64,000 nt of DNA from Flavobacteriales bacterium. GTDB taxonomy: Bacteria; Bacteroidota; Bacteroidia; Flavobacteriales; Schleiferiaceae. Position numbers and translations under genes: made by a program. The notes beneath the pieces are model-generated. The model did no database searches and was not told the DNA's origin. It worked only from the letters and a program-made list of their open reading frames with translations. Positions 1-9,453 of the stretch are shown piece by piece; positions within the stretch are counted from its first letter, which is position 1, and each line of letters opens with the position of its first letter. The DNA lies in the NCBI GenBank assembly GCA_017795025.1, contig CP051243.1, forward strand, positions 1,853,501-1,917,500, written 5' to 3'.

Positions 1-1
1 C

Positions 2-61
2 CAAGAGCAGCCTTTTGAGCAGTATAAAAAGAACTACCAACTGGTTTACTCCCTTAAATAA
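2..61 (+). CDS. 3-prime end of a CDS cut by the window edge
   Basis: An open frame enters from the left edge and ends at a TAA at 59-61. The 19 visible codons read QEQPFEQYKKNYQLVYSLK. It is on the same strand as pheT and ends about 60 bp before the pheT promoter element, so it may be the gene upstream of pheT. The product cannot be identified from so little sequence, and a chance open frame cannot be excluded. Confidence 0.4.
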   Translation, partial: QEQPFEQYKKNYQLVYSLK

Positions 62-122
62 GTCCTTAAAGCACCCTCCTTTTTTCAATCCTAGAACCTA
101 AGGCAGAGCGCGGCATTTACCT

Positions 123-130
123 TAACTTTG
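123..130 (+). promoter_or_regulatory. Bacteroidota -7 element of pheT (TAACTTTG)
   Basis: The octamer TAACTTTG matches the Bacteroidota -7 consensus TAnnTTTG and lies 19 bp before the pheT ATG. A clear -33 TTTG partner was not seen. It would give a short leader. Confidence 0.55.
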
Positions 131-149
131 CGCTTTTCAAAATCTAGGC

Positions 150-2573
150 ATGAAGATCTCATACAATTGGCTCAAGGAGTACTTAAATCTCGACCTTAGT
201 CCGGAAAAAGCATCCGAATACCTAACCGATACCGGTTTGGAAGTAGAAGGACTGGAGCAAATTGACACCGTTAAAGGTGGACTTAGAGGGGTGGTTATTG
301 GTGAAGTGATTAGCTGCAAGCAGCACCCCAATGCCGATCGCCTAAAGGTGACCGAAGTGAACATTGGCACCGAAAATCCTGTGCAAATTGTATGCGGCGC
401 GCCCAATGTGGCGGTCAATCAAAAAGTGCCGGTCGCTACGGTAGGCACCGAAATTTATACCGAAGAAGGTTCTTTTACCATTAAGAAAAGTAAACTGCGG
501 GGCGAAGTGTCGGAAGGCATGATTTGCGCGCAGGACGAACTAGGTTTAGGTGAGGATCATGATGGCATTATGGTACTCGACCCCAAGGCAGAAGTGGGGA
601 CTCCCGCCGCGGAGTATTTTCAAATTGAAAGTGATTACGTAATCGAAATCGGATTGACTCCGAATCGTACGGATGCCATGAGTCATTACGGGGTTGCCCG
701 CGACCTTCGAGCTGCTCTCTTGCGTTTTGGACACGAAAACCTCGATTTACAACTTCCCTCAGTTTCGGCCTTTAAAATTGACCGTACCGATTTCCCTATA
801 GCCGTAAAGATTGAAAATACCGAAGCATGCTACCGCTATTTAGGCATTAGCCTGCAAGGGGTAAAGGTGGAAGACTCCCCCGCTTGGTTGCAAAATCGCT
901 TGCGAGCGATTGGTCTCAACCCGGTAAATAATATTGTCGATATCGGCAACTACGTGCTGCATGAAACCGGTCATCCGATGCATGCCTTTGATGCCGATAA
1001 AATTGCCGGTAAAGAAATCATCATCAAAAATGCGGAACAGGGCCAGAGCTTCGAAACCTTAGACGGTACTAAGCTGGAACTGGATGCCCGCGACTTAATG
1101 ATTTGGGATACCGAGCGTCCTTTAGTTTTAGCCGGTGTATACGGCGGTAAAGATTCTGGCGTAAGCACTGAAACTCATAATGTATTTTTAGAAGTTGCCT
1201 ACTTCGATCCGGTACACATCCGTAAAAGCGCCAAGCGCCATGGTTTAAATACCGACTCTTCCTTCCGCTACGAGCGGGGTGTAGATCCCGAAATGAGCGA
1301 GTACGCCTTAAAGCGGGCGGTTACCCTTATTCAGGAAATTGCCGGTGGTGAGGTGAGCATGGCTATTGCCGATGAACATCCTAAGCGCATCGAGAAGGTG
1401 GAAATCACCCTCAACTTAGTCCGGATGAATGAGCTTATTGGTCAGGAAATCCCCTTAGAGCAAGTGCGTAGCATTTTAAGCAGCTTGGATATCCGCATCA
1501 AAGCGGAATCGGGACAAAACCTTCATTTGGAAATCCCGGCCTACCGTCGCGATGTAGAGCGCGAAGCCGATGTAGTAGAAGAAGTGCTCCGCATTTATGG
1601 CTTTAATGCCGTGCCTTACGATGGCCCGATGCACATCGCGGTAGCCCCCAAAGATCCCACCGACGATGCCCTAGAACAGGAAATGATTTCGGCCCTATTA
1701 AGTGGCAATGGTTTTAATGAAATCATGAGCAACTCCCTTACTAAGGCTTCCTACTACGATAAATTTGGTTTTGATTCGGCTCAAAGTATCGCCATGCTCA
1801 ATCCGCTTAGTCAAGACCTTGGCGTGATGCGTCAATCCTTACTCTTTGGCGGATTAGAAGCTATTGAATACAACAGCAAACGCCAAAGACCCAATTTGAA
1901 GTTTTTCGAATTTGGGCGTTGTTACCAAAAGCAAGGGGAAAGCTTTGCCGAGGAAGAATACCTAGCGCTTTGGCAAACTGGCCTGGCTGCCGAAGAAAAC
2001 TGGCAGGGCGGTGCTGAAGAAAGTTCATTCTACCATTTGAAGAATGCCGTGCAACTTGTTTTGGAACGCATGGGATTAAAGGATTGGCAAGAATCGGCCT
2101 TGAGCGGTGGTTTTTGGCAAGAAGGCCTACGTTGGCATCGAGGTAAAAAGGACTTGGTTCGAATGGGTATGGTTCATCCTAATTTGCTAAAATCCTTCGA
2201 CCTAAAGCAAGCGGTTTATTATGCCGAATTTGAATGGACCGCCATTTTAAAGGCTTGTCGCAAGAACGAAATCATTATGCAGGATTTGCCGAAGTTCCCC
2301 GAAGTGCGACGCGATTTAGCCTTATTGGTAGATCAGGACACTTCCTACGGCGACCTGGCCTTAACGGCTGCCAAAGCGGGAGGCAAGCTCTTAAAGCATA
2401 TCAATTTGTTTGATGTTTATGAGGGCAAAAACTTACCCGAAGGTAAAAAGTCCTACGCCCTGAGTTTCACCCTGGCCCATGAGGAAAAGACCTTGAATGA
2501 TAAGGCGGTAGAGCAAATCATGGACAAGATTCTGAGCAGCCTCAAGAAACAATACGGAGCAAGCCTGCGTTAG
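150..2573 (+). CDS. pheT: phenylalanine--tRNA ligase beta subunit
   Basis: Charges tRNA(Phe) with phenylalanine in the cytoplasm as the beta half of an alpha2-beta2 enzyme. The 807 residues are full length for the bacterial form. The N-terminus MKISYNWLKEYL is typical. An EMAP/OB-type tRNA-binding domain follows at about 45-155 (IVCGAPNV), then B3/4 and B5 domains, the pseudo-catalytic core, and a C-terminal ferredoxin-fold anticodon-binding domain from about 713 (LPKFPEVRRDLALLVD). pheS is not in the window, so the two subunits are unlinked here as in many Bacteroidota. The start is the first Met after the TAACTTTG promoter element. The HDAC-like gene follows after 6 bp on the same strand and is probably cotranscribed. 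Confidence 0.97.
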   Translation: MKISYNWLKEYLNLDLSPEKASEYLTDTGLEVEGLEQIDTVKGGLRGVVIGEVISCKQHPNADRLKVTEVNIGTENPVQIVCGAPNVAVNQKVPVATVGTEIYTEEGSFTIKKSKLRGEVSEGMICAQDELGLGEDHDGIMVLDPKAEVGTPAAEYFQIESDYVIEIGLTPNRTDAMSHYGVARDLRAALLRFGHENLDLQLPSVSAFKIDRTDFPIAVKIENTEACYRYLGISLQGVKVEDSPAWLQNRLRAIGLNPVNNIVDIGNYVLHETGHPMHAFDADKIAGKEIIIKNAEQGQSFETLDGTKLELDARDLMIWDTERPLVLAGVYGGKDSGVSTETHNVFLEVAYFDPVHIRKSAKRHGLNTDSSFRYERGVDPEMSEYALKRAVTLIQEIAGGEVSMAIADEHPKRIEKVEITLNLVRMNELIGQEIPLEQVRSILSSLDIRIKAESGQNLHLEIPAYRRDVEREADVVEEVLRIYGFNAVPYDGPMHIAVAPKDPTDDALEQEMISALLSGNGFNEIMSNSLTKASYYDKFGFDSAQSIAMLNPLSQDLGVMRQSLLFGGLEAIEYNSKRQRPNLKFFEFGRCYQKQGESFAEEEYLALWQTGLAAEENWQGGAEESSFYHLKNAVQLVLERMGLKDWQESALSGGFWQEGLRWHRGKKDLVRMGMVHPNLLKSFDLKQAVYYAEFEWTAILKACRKNEIIMQDLPKFPEVRRDLALLVDQDTSYGDLALTAAKAGGKLLKHINLFDVYEGKNLPEGKKSYALSFTLAHEEKTLNDKAVEQIMDKILSSLKKQYGASLR

Positions 2574-2579
2574 AGGCGC

Positions 2580-3482
2580 ATGTTAAAGATTGCCTTTGAC
2601 CCTATTTACCATCACCCCTTACCGGAGGGGCATCGCTTTCCCATGGCGAAATACAGCCTTCTGCCCGAGCAGTTGCTATATGAGGGTCTTTGTAGCAAGG
2701 ACAATTTTTTTAGCCCCGGCTTACTCTCCGAAGCCCAAATCCTAAGGACCCACACCAAAGCCTATTGGGAAAAGTTGAAGCATCTTAAATTGAGTCGAGC
2801 CGAGGAACGTCGCACGGGCTTTCCCTTATCCGCGCAATTGGTAGAGCGTGAAAGGCGGATTAATCAGGGTACCCTCGAATGCACCCATCACGCCATTGAA
2901 CATGGAATTGCCTTTAATATCGCTGGGGGCACCCATCATGCTTATACCAATCGCGGCGAAGGCTTTTGTTTATTAAACGACATTGCCATTGCGGCGCATT
3001 ACCTCCTCGATCAAAACTTAGCCCAACAAATATTGGTGGTAGACCTCGACGTTCATCAGGGTAATGGTACGGCCGAGATTATGGCAGAAGAATCCCGTGT
3101 GTTCACCTTTTCTATGCATGGCGCTAAAAACTACCCCATGCATAAGGAGAAAAGCGACCGCGATATTGCCTTGGAAGACGGAATAGAAGATCAAGCCTAT
3201 TTGGAGATTTTACGAAAGGAATTGGCAGCGCTGATGGCGAAACTTAAACCTGACTTTATCTTTTTTCAGAGTGGCGTGGATGTTTTAAAAACCGATAAAC
3301 TGGGTCGCTTGGGCTTAAGCATTGCCGGTTGCAAGGAAAGAGATCGAATCGTTTTAGAAACTGCCTATCGTGAAGCCGTTCCCTTGGTGGCCAGTATGGG
3401 TGGGGGTTATAGTGAGCGGATTGCCGACATCGTGGAAGCCCACGCCAATACCTATCGACTGGCCCGGGAAATTTACTTCTAA
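2580..3482 (+). CDS. histone deacetylase-like zinc amidohydrolase
   Basis: A 300-residue member of the arginase/deacetylase fold (histone deacetylase, AcuC, acetylpolyamine amidohydrolase). The active site is intact: catalytic His pair in GGTHHA (H119, H120), metal ligands in DLDVHQGNG (D157, H159) and D239 in GVDVLKTDKLG, and the transition-state Tyr in MGGGY near 284. Such enzymes remove acyl groups from lysines or small amines; the substrate here is not known. It follows pheT by 6 bp and its stop overlaps the convergent PAS kinase gene by 4 bp. There is no signal peptide, so it is cytoplasmic. The family call is firm; the substrate is open. Confidence 0.9.
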   Translation: MLKIAFDPIYHHPLPEGHRFPMAKYSLLPEQLLYEGLCSKDNFFSPGLLSEAQILRTHTKAYWEKLKHLKLSRAEERRTGFPLSAQLVERERRINQGTLECTHHAIEHGIAFNIAGGTHHAYTNRGEGFCLLNDIAIAAHYLLDQNLAQQILVVDLDVHQGNGTAEIMAEESRVFTFSMHGAKNYPMHKEKSDRDIALEDGIEDQAYLEILRKELAALMAKLKPDFIFFQSGVDVLKTDKLGRLGLSIAGCKERDRIVLETAYREAVPLVASMGGGYSERIADIVEAHANTYRLAREIYF

Positions 3483-6109
3483 TCCATTTCTAGGGGGAGT
3501 AAAATCTCAAATTCGGTCCCTTCACCCAAAGTGCTATTCACTTTTACCTCGCCGCCCATTGCTTCCAATTGGTTCTTTAAAATATAGAGGCCCAATCCCC
3601 GCGACTCGGGATGATCATGAAAAGTTTGATACAATTGGAAGAGGCGCTTGCGGTGCCTTTTAAGGTCGATTCCCAAACCATTATCGCGCACCTTTATGCT
3701 GTGGTGCTCCCCTTTAATACGATACGAAACATGAATCTCGGGTATGCGATCCGGATGACGATAGCGCAGGGCATTACTCATTAAATTAAGCAATACACTC
3801 TCGAGGTAAGCATGCACGGCCAAAACCTTAGTGTCCTCCGGGAAATCGAAAACAATGCGCGCCTTTAAGTTTTGAATTTCCGAGCTTAAGATGGCGGTAA
3901 TTTTATGGAGTTCCTGTTGTAAGCTCAGTTGGACCTTGCTCTTATTTAAATTGCGATTAATGGCAATAATCTCGTTGAGGTGCTTGATGGTCGACTCTAA
4001 GCCGCTCGACACCTGTTGAAGGTAGGCCCATAGTTCCTCCCTTTCTTCCTCCGAATCGCTGGATTCAATCGCCTCCAGCAAACCTTGCAAATTGGCGGAA
4101 TGCGACCGAATGTTATGGGAAACGATATAAGTAAAGCTCTGTAAGCGTTTATTTTGGTCGGCCGTTAAATTGAGTAAGGCCTCCATCTCTTGATTTTTCA
4201 GCTCTTCTTCATGAATATCCTGCATGGAAAGCAAGCAGTACAGATACTCACCGTTAGTGTTCCAAATGGGTCGAACAAAGAAATGCACCCAGCGCTCGCC
4301 TTCCTTCCCTAAAATTTTAATCTTTTCTTCTAGGCTACTTTGTTGCGCTATTGCGCGAAAAACCGACTCTTTAAGCTGCTCTTGCTCAGGACATTCTAAA
4401 ATATCAGCGGGAAGCGCCCCAAGGGCCTCAGAGCTAGTCCATCCAAAAAACTGCAAGGCCGCGCGATTGAGCCATTCTATTCTACCATCAGGATCAACCA
4501 GCAGCATAAGATCGGAGGTATTCCTCGCTATTTGCGCCAGCTTTTCTTGTTCCTTTTCATAATCTTTTTGCTCGTCAATCGGCTGAAGAATACCATACCA
4601 TTGAATATAGTTTTCATCATTCTTTTCGGGTCGGGCACTTACCCGAAACCAACGCTCTTCACTCAGCTTGCTTTGCACCCTAAATTCTGAATCCAGAGCC
4701 GTCCGCTTACGCACAGCATGTAAAACTGACCCCAAAAGAGTAGAATAATCCTTAGGGCTTACCAGTTCGAGTAGTCTATCACCATCTTCCTGCAGCTCCT
4801 CTCTGCTTACGCCTAGCTTTAAGTCTTCAAAGCCTTTACTCAAAAAACGAATAATGGCTTTGCCAGCGCTTTGCTCAATTTGGAAAACCACCCCTGGGAT
4901 GCTTTCCGTTAAATACTGAAGCTGCTGCCGACTAGCTTCATATCGTGCTTTGTTTTTCTCGCGCGCCGTAACATCCTGCTGCATCCCAAAATGACCCACA
5001 ATTTGTCCGGCTTCATTTTTTAAGAGGTGGTAATCCCCTTCTATAAAAACCGGACTACCGTCAATACGTCGTTCCTCGGTGAGCGTATGCAAATGACCTT
5101 TCTCAAAAAATTCGTACCAAATGCGTCGGCCTTCCTCGGGGTTGTGCGGGAACATTTCCTTGGGGCGAAGATTAAGGAAGGAGGCTTCCTCCTGATAGCC
5201 ATATTGATTTAAGAGGGCTTGATTGCAGCGAGTTACGCGTTGGTGCTCGAGCGCATAATCCACGATGGCCCATTTATCGCTTTGCGCATTCCAATCCTGA
5301 GGCTCGGGAAGCATCATAAAAAACACCCCGATCATTTCGCTATTAAAGAAGTAATCGAATTCCCTTTGACGTTCGGCCAGGCTCCTTTCCGTTTGGGAAA
5401 GCGAGGTACGATCATAACCTCGGGCATAAATGAAGTTGGCCCTACCGCTACCATCAAGCAGGGAAACAAACTGCCATTGGGTACTGACCCTTGTTCTACT
5501 TTGAGCAAGGATCTTATCAAGGCGGACGGATACAATCGACTTTGGGTTTTGCAGGGCTTTGCTAGCACTTAAAATACAATCTTCACGACTGCTTTCCGCC
5601 ACATCCTGGGTCGAATCAAGACCTATTCGAGCTTGTAAATCACCGCCCAAAAACATATCGGCATATCGCTGATTGTAAAATACGTATTGGCCAGCCGCAT
5701 TTATCTTTAAATAATAGGGATAATACCTTTGCTTGTCGCCCCAAGGATTGCTAGCCGGAAAGGGATGCTTTGCGACCATTACTTGCGGATAGGCTTCCAA
5801 TCTTTGCAGTTCTACTTCTTGCTGAAAAATACCGTGATTACTGCAATAAATTAAAGGCAGTTTAACCTGATTATGCTCCTGCATCTGCGCCAAGCAGAAC
5901 TGCCACTGCTCCTTTCCCAGCACGCGACTTTTGAAGGATTCGATGGAGCTCCCTTCCTGCCCTAAGGCTACCCGTAAAGTATTGTTAAGATGCAGGGCAT
6001 CCGAGTCGAGGTCGGCCAACCAATAGCCAAAAGGGCATTCCTTATCCAAAGAAGCCAATAACGGCAAATCCTCTAGGACTTGACCTAAGCGCGAGTTTTC
6101 AGGGGCCAT
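3479..6109 (-). CDS. soluble multi-PAS sensor histidine kinase
   Basis: An 876-residue kinase with no evident membrane segment, so it probably senses a cytoplasmic cue. The first 640 residues hold several PAS/PAC repeats (for example a PAC end at DVTAREKN and a PAS start at RNTSDLMLLVDPDGRIEWLN). The kinase core has a phospho-acceptor in SHNIRSHSANLQGLL, an N box (NLMSNALRYRH), a G1 box (VRDNGLGID) and a G2 box (GLGLYILKNQLEAMGGEV). No receiver domain and no response regulator gene is adjacent, so it is an orphan kinase. It lies 31 bp downstream of the OlsF-like gene on the same strand and may be read from the lysC-olsF transcript. The signal sensed is unknown. Confidence 0.9.
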   Translation of the reverse strand: MAPENSRLGQVLEDLPLLASLDKECPFGYWLADLDSDALHLNNTLRVALGQEGSSIESFKSRVLGKEQWQFCLAQMQEHNQVKLPLIYCSNHGIFQQEVELQRLEAYPQVMVAKHPFPASNPWGDKQRYYPYYLKINAAGQYVFYNQRYADMFLGGDLQARIGLDSTQDVAESSREDCILSASKALQNPKSIVSVRLDKILAQSRTRVSTQWQFVSLLDGSGRANFIYARGYDRTSLSQTERSLAERQREFDYFFNSEMIGVFFMMLPEPQDWNAQSDKWAIVDYALEHQRVTRCNQALLNQYGYQEEASFLNLRPKEMFPHNPEEGRRIWYEFFEKGHLHTLTEERRIDGSPVFIEGDYHLLKNEAGQIVGHFGMQQDVTAREKNKARYEASRQQLQYLTESIPGVVFQIEQSAGKAIIRFLSKGFEDLKLGVSREELQEDGDRLLELVSPKDYSTLLGSVLHAVRKRTALDSEFRVQSKLSEERWFRVSARPEKNDENYIQWYGILQPIDEQKDYEKEQEKLAQIARNTSDLMLLVDPDGRIEWLNRAALQFFGWTSSEALGALPADILECPEQEQLKESVFRAIAQQSSLEEKIKILGKEGERWVHFFVRPIWNTNGEYLYCLLSMQDIHEEELKNQEMEALLNLTADQNKRLQSFTYIVSHNIRSHSANLQGLLEAIESSDSEEEREELWAYLQQVSSGLESTIKHLNEIIAINRNLNKSKVQLSLQQELHKITAILSSEIQNLKARIVFDFPEDTKVLAVHAYLESVLLNLMSNALRYRHPDRIPEIHVSYRIKGEHHSIKVRDNGLGIDLKRHRKRLFQLYQTFHDHPESRGLGLYILKNQLEAMGGEVKVNSTLGEGTEFEILLPLEMD

Positions 6110-6140
6110 AGAATATCATCTGTGGGGCTCCCGAAGATAA

Positions 6141-7838
6141 TTAAAGTTCCAGATTTTTACGATGGATGTACATAAATCCATCCAGCGAATTGTTGAAAAG
6201 CGGGTCTACATTAAAGCAAACCATCAGGGCGTTTTGCTGCAGGTACTTTTTAATGAGGGGCGGAAAGCGTAGCTCTCCCGGCTCTAGTTCGTCGATTCGG
6301 CGATCAAACTGCAGGAGGTCCTCAGGGCTGGAATTTATCACCAAATCGCGGGCACTCGAATTCAGCTTGAGCTTAAAAGGCTTCCGGGGCCTTATCTCCT
6401 CCGCCAAGCTGGCATCGGAAAAATTCTTGAGCAAGAATCCCACCATTAGCTGTCGGCTAAACTTCGAAAAGCTACTGCTGATGCTGGCACAGCCTACGAT
6501 GTATTCTAATTCGGGATGCTGGCGCATAACCTCTCGAATGCCGTTCCAAAGCACAAAAAGCGGCAGAGGCTTTTGCTGATGTTCGGGAATCACAAAAGCG
6601 CGCCCCATCTCTAAGGATACATTGAGCATAGGGCGTATGCGTTTCTTAAACTTGAATAAGGTGCTCAGGTAAAAGCCATTATGGCCATACTGCGGATAGA
6701 TTTCCGAACCAATCGCCAAACGATAGGCGCCAACCAAGCAATGGCTATCGGTATCCCAAAGCAGTAAATGGTGATAGTGGTAATCGAAGGAATCTAAATC
6801 CAAAGCTAAATTGGAGCCCTCGCCAATCGCGCGAAAAGTAATTTCCCGTAAGCGGCCAATTTCGCGAATCATATTGGGTGCATCAGCCGCTTTGCAAAGG
6901 AAAACCTGATAGTTCCGCTTTTCCTCTAGTAAGGCTCCATCTCGGAGCAGTTTCTGATACTCATTAATTAATTGCTCCCGCGGAACTTCTTCGGCAATCT
7001 CCTTGGGGGCCTCTGGTTTCTTATAACCAAAAACCCTAAAATCGGTACTTAAGGCATTACTCAGTAAATAAACGCGCTGACGCAAAAAGCGACTAAACTG
7101 CTCGAGCTCGGGATACTTTGCCAGTTCTTTGGAGTAAATCGCCCGCCCCACTCGAATGGTGACCGGCTTATTGCGGTAGCTACGAATTTCGGAGGGCAGC
7201 TTTAGATCCTGAAAACTCGGCCCCAGTCGCTGCAATAAGTGGTAAACCAGACTTTGGTTCGCCTTTATGTAGATGGGAATCACAGGAACTGCGGCGGCTT
7301 GAACCTCCTTGATTAAGTTGGAATCCCATTCCCCATCGTGCAATTGCCTTTGCGACAGTTTATAGTGACTACTAATTTTAGGCGAAGGAAAAACCAGTAA
7401 GGCCCCTTCTTGCTTAAGGCATTCCTGCATGCCCTCCTCGCGTTTACACTGCATGGTTTCGAGTCCCCAGTGATGCGCAATTGGCTCTAGCCCTTTCCAA
7501 AGTTCGGAACCCACAATTCTTATATCCTCCCGCAGGTCGCCGAGCAGCTTAAGGAGTAGTAAAGCATCAATCCCTCCCAAAGGGTGATTGGCTATCAAAA
7601 TTACCGGGCCTGATTTGGGAATACGGTTTAACTCAGTATCGAAGTACTGAAAACTGAGGTCTAAACTCTGAATCAGCTCATCAATAAACTGAGCTTCATT
7701 CTCGGTTTTTAAATCGGCATATAAGTCTTCAATGCGCTTTAAACCCCCGATTTGTCTTAATAGCTTAACGGCCCCCTCCTTCCCTAATCGCGGAAGCTTA
7801 ACGGTCTTTAGTCGATCGCCAGGGCCGAATAGTGCCAT
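6141..7838 (-). CDS. bifunctional acyltransferase, OlsF-like (PlsC-like + GNAT/haemolysin-like)
   Basis: A 565-residue fusion. The N-terminal half is a PlsC-type glycerolipid acyltransferase (ANHPLGGIDALLLL near 85-100, FPSPKISSH near 150). The C-terminal half, from about 310, is a GNAT of the haemolysin/OlsB type (SLEMGRAFVIPEHQQKPLP, YIVGCASISSSFS). This order and length match OlsF, which makes ornithine lipids by N-acylating an amino acid and then O-acylating the product, and is described from Serratia and Flavobacterium. The likely product is therefore an aminolipid of the envelope, acting at the inner face of the inner membrane. It begins 1 bp after the lysC stop. The amino acid and acyl chains used cannot be told from sequence. 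Confidence 0.8.
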   Translation of the reverse strand: MALFGPGDRLKTVKLPRLGKEGAVKLLRQIGGLKRIEDLYADLKTENEAQFIDELIQSLDLSFQYFDTELNRIPKSGPVILIANHPLGGIDALLLLKLLGDLREDIRIVGSELWKGLEPIAHHWGLETMQCKREEGMQECLKQEGALLVFPSPKISSHYKLSQRQLHDGEWDSNLIKEVQAAAVPVIPIYIKANQSLVYHLLQRLGPSFQDLKLPSEIRSYRNKPVTIRVGRAIYSKELAKYPELEQFSRFLRQRVYLLSNALSTDFRVFGYKKPEAPKEIAEEVPREQLINEYQKLLRDGALLEEKRNYQVFLCKAADAPNMIREIGRLREITFRAIGEGSNLALDLDSFDYHYHHLLLWDTDSHCLVGAYRLAIGSEIYPQYGHNGFYLSTLFKFKKRIRPMLNVSLEMGRAFVIPEHQQKPLPLFVLWNGIREVMRQHPELEYIVGCASISSSFSKFSRQLMVGFLLKNFSDASLAEEIRPRKPFKLKLNSSARDLVINSSPEDLLQFDRRIDELEPGELRFPPLIKKYLQQNALMVCFNVDPLFNNSLDGFMYIHRKNLEL

Positions 7839-7839
7839 G

Positions 7840-9096
7840 CTAATTGCGTATTACAATTTGGTAGGTATCCATGGTTACCTGCTCCACTAATTTTCGGCCT
7901 CTCGCCTGAATCTCTGCAATGGCCTCCTGATTATAATGACGAACGGTAAAGAGGTCCAAATCGCCTACCACCGAAACATCGAAACTCTGTTTTAATTGCT
8001 CCAATAAGGCCGGACTGGCAATTGGGTCGTCGTTTACACAAAAAGAGGAACTGGTGGCCGCATGCTGCGAGAGGTTTACTCTTAAACCATACTGATGGAA
8101 GAGCTTGTATATTTTGGAGAGGTGGTCTTCGGCAATAAAGGCCAAATCTCGAGTGGCCAGACTAATAAGTTGCTGCTTTTCCTTGCGGATGAAGCAAGGC
8201 ATAAAAGGCTCTAACTGCACGCCCTCGCCGATTACTGTTCCCTCTAATTCCAAATCCGCAAAGGAACGCACGCGCAAAGGCACGCCCCGCTCTTGTAACG
8301 GCTGGATGGTTTTGGGGTGAATAACTGAGGCTCCATAAAAGGCCAGCTCAATTGCTTCGCGGTAGCTGATTTTCTTTAGCAGTTCGGTCTTTTCAAAAAC
8401 CTTAGGATCTCCATTTAAAACTCCTGGCACATCCTTCCAAATGGTTAACTCCTGGGCTTGCAGTACATAAGCCAAAACGGAGGCAGTATAATCCGAACCT
8501 TCCCGACCTAAAGTGGTGGTCTTAAAGTTATCGTCGCCCGCAATAAAGCCTTGGGTAATATAGGAGTTCCCGGGACGAACGTTTTCCTGCACCAATCGGC
8601 GCGTATAATTCCAATTTACCCGAGCCGCACGGAAGTTTTGATCGGTGCGAATAAGCCGGCGGGCATCCAACCAACGATTGGGGAAATTGGCCGATTTTAA
8701 ATAGGCCGAAACTATTTTTGTGGATAGCAATTCCCCGAAGGAAACAATTTGATCATAAACCTGATTGAAGCTCCCGACCGGAGGGGCATTGAGGATGGTA
8801 TCCAATTGTCGAAAGAGTTCTTCAATTTCCTCTTCCAAGGTAGCATCTCCGCTTGGAAATAATTCGGTGATGGTCTTAAGATGCGCCTCCTTGATGGTCT
8901 TAAATTGACCCCGACAAGCCTCCGCATTGGAAGCAATAAAAGCTTGCACCAAGCCCTCTAAGGCATTGGTGGTTTTACCCATGGCCGAAACCACGATAAA
9001 AATATCTTCTTCCGAAAAGTGATTTACAATGGAGGCCACTCGGCGTACACCCTCCGCATCTTTTACACTAGCTCCTCCGAATTTAAAAATCCGCAT
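7840..9096 (-). CDS. lysC: aspartate kinase (monofunctional)
   Basis: Phosphorylates aspartate, the first step towards lysine/diaminopimelate, threonine and methionine. The 418 residues give an amino acid kinase domain (FKFGGASVKDAEG at the N-terminus, LGREGSDYTAS near 200, and ASVIHPKTIQPLQERGVPL near 260) followed by ACT-type regulatory sequence at about 300-418. There is no homoserine dehydrogenase fusion. lysA, the last enzyme of lysine synthesis, is about 5 kb away on the same strand. The gene starts 62 bp after sbtB and ends 1 bp before the OlsF-like gene, so it probably shares a transcript with one or both. Feedback specificity is not predictable here. Confidence 0.93.
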   Translation of the reverse strand: MRIFKFGGASVKDAEGVRRVASIVNHFSEEDIFIVVSAMGKTTNALEGLVQAFIASNAEACRGQFKTIKEAHLKTITELFPSGDATLEEEIEELFRQLDTILNAPPVGSFNQVYDQIVSFGELLSTKIVSAYLKSANFPNRWLDARRLIRTDQNFRAARVNWNYTRRLVQENVRPGNSYITQGFIAGDDNFKTTTLGREGSDYTASVLAYVLQAQELTIWKDVPGVLNGDPKVFEKTELLKKISYREAIELAFYGASVIHPKTIQPLQERGVPLRVRSFADLELEGTVIGEGVQLEPFMPCFIRKEKQQLISLATRDLAFIAEDHLSKIYKLFHQYGLRVNLSQHAATSSSFCVNDDPIASPALLEQLKQSFDVSVVGDLDLFTVRHYNQEAIAEIQARGRKLVEQVTMDTYQIVIRN

Positions 9097-9158
9097 TCAA
9101 TAACTTTAAGCCGGTAAAAATACAAATTGCAAGAGGCCAAATTAAGCCTAACAATTTC

Positions 9159-9452
9159 TTAATGTACCACCCACTGGGCATCGGAAATGGCACATACCCC
9201 GCCCGACTCTAAGAGCAGCTTGCGAATGGGCTCCTTTACCCGATCAAACTTAGCCGGCTTGCAATACCAAATAATTAAACTATTGGTAAAGGCATCGGTA
9301 AGCCCCAAACCATCTTGAATACCACGATGCCCCATGCCTCTTACTTTTTCAACGATGGTGTAGCCCTCCACTTGGTGCTCCTGAAACAAGTCGAGCACCG
9401 GTTCTAATTCATGGCGTGGCACTACGATTTCCACTCTGCGAATATTTTCCAT
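9159..9452 (-). CDS. sbtB: SbtB-like PII-family regulator of bicarbonate transporter
   Basis: A 97-residue PII-like protein (RRVEIVVPRHELEPVLDLF at the start, then TIVEKVRGMGHRG in the T-loop region). PII folds bind nucleotides; SbtB proteins bind SbtA and gate bicarbonate uptake in response to adenine nucleotides or cAMP in cyanobacteria. The assignment rests on the short PII-type sequence and on its position 1 bp behind sbtA. The C-terminal redox CGPxGC loop known from some SbtB proteins is absent. It is soluble and would act at the inner face of the membrane. A generic PII-like protein is the alternative, but the pairing makes SbtB more likely. Confidence 0.82.
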   Translation of the reverse strand: MENIRRVEIVVPRHELEPVLDLFQEHQVEGYTIVEKVRGMGHRGIQDGLGLTDAFTNSLIIWYCKPAKFDRVKEPIRKLLLESGGVCAISDAQWVVH

Positions 9453-9453
9453 A

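Noticed and set aside
3370..3663. Plus-strand 97-residue frame over the 3-prime end of the HDAC-like gene
   Set aside because: It is a shadow in another frame of the HDAC-like and PAS-kinase genes and reads as low-quality protein.
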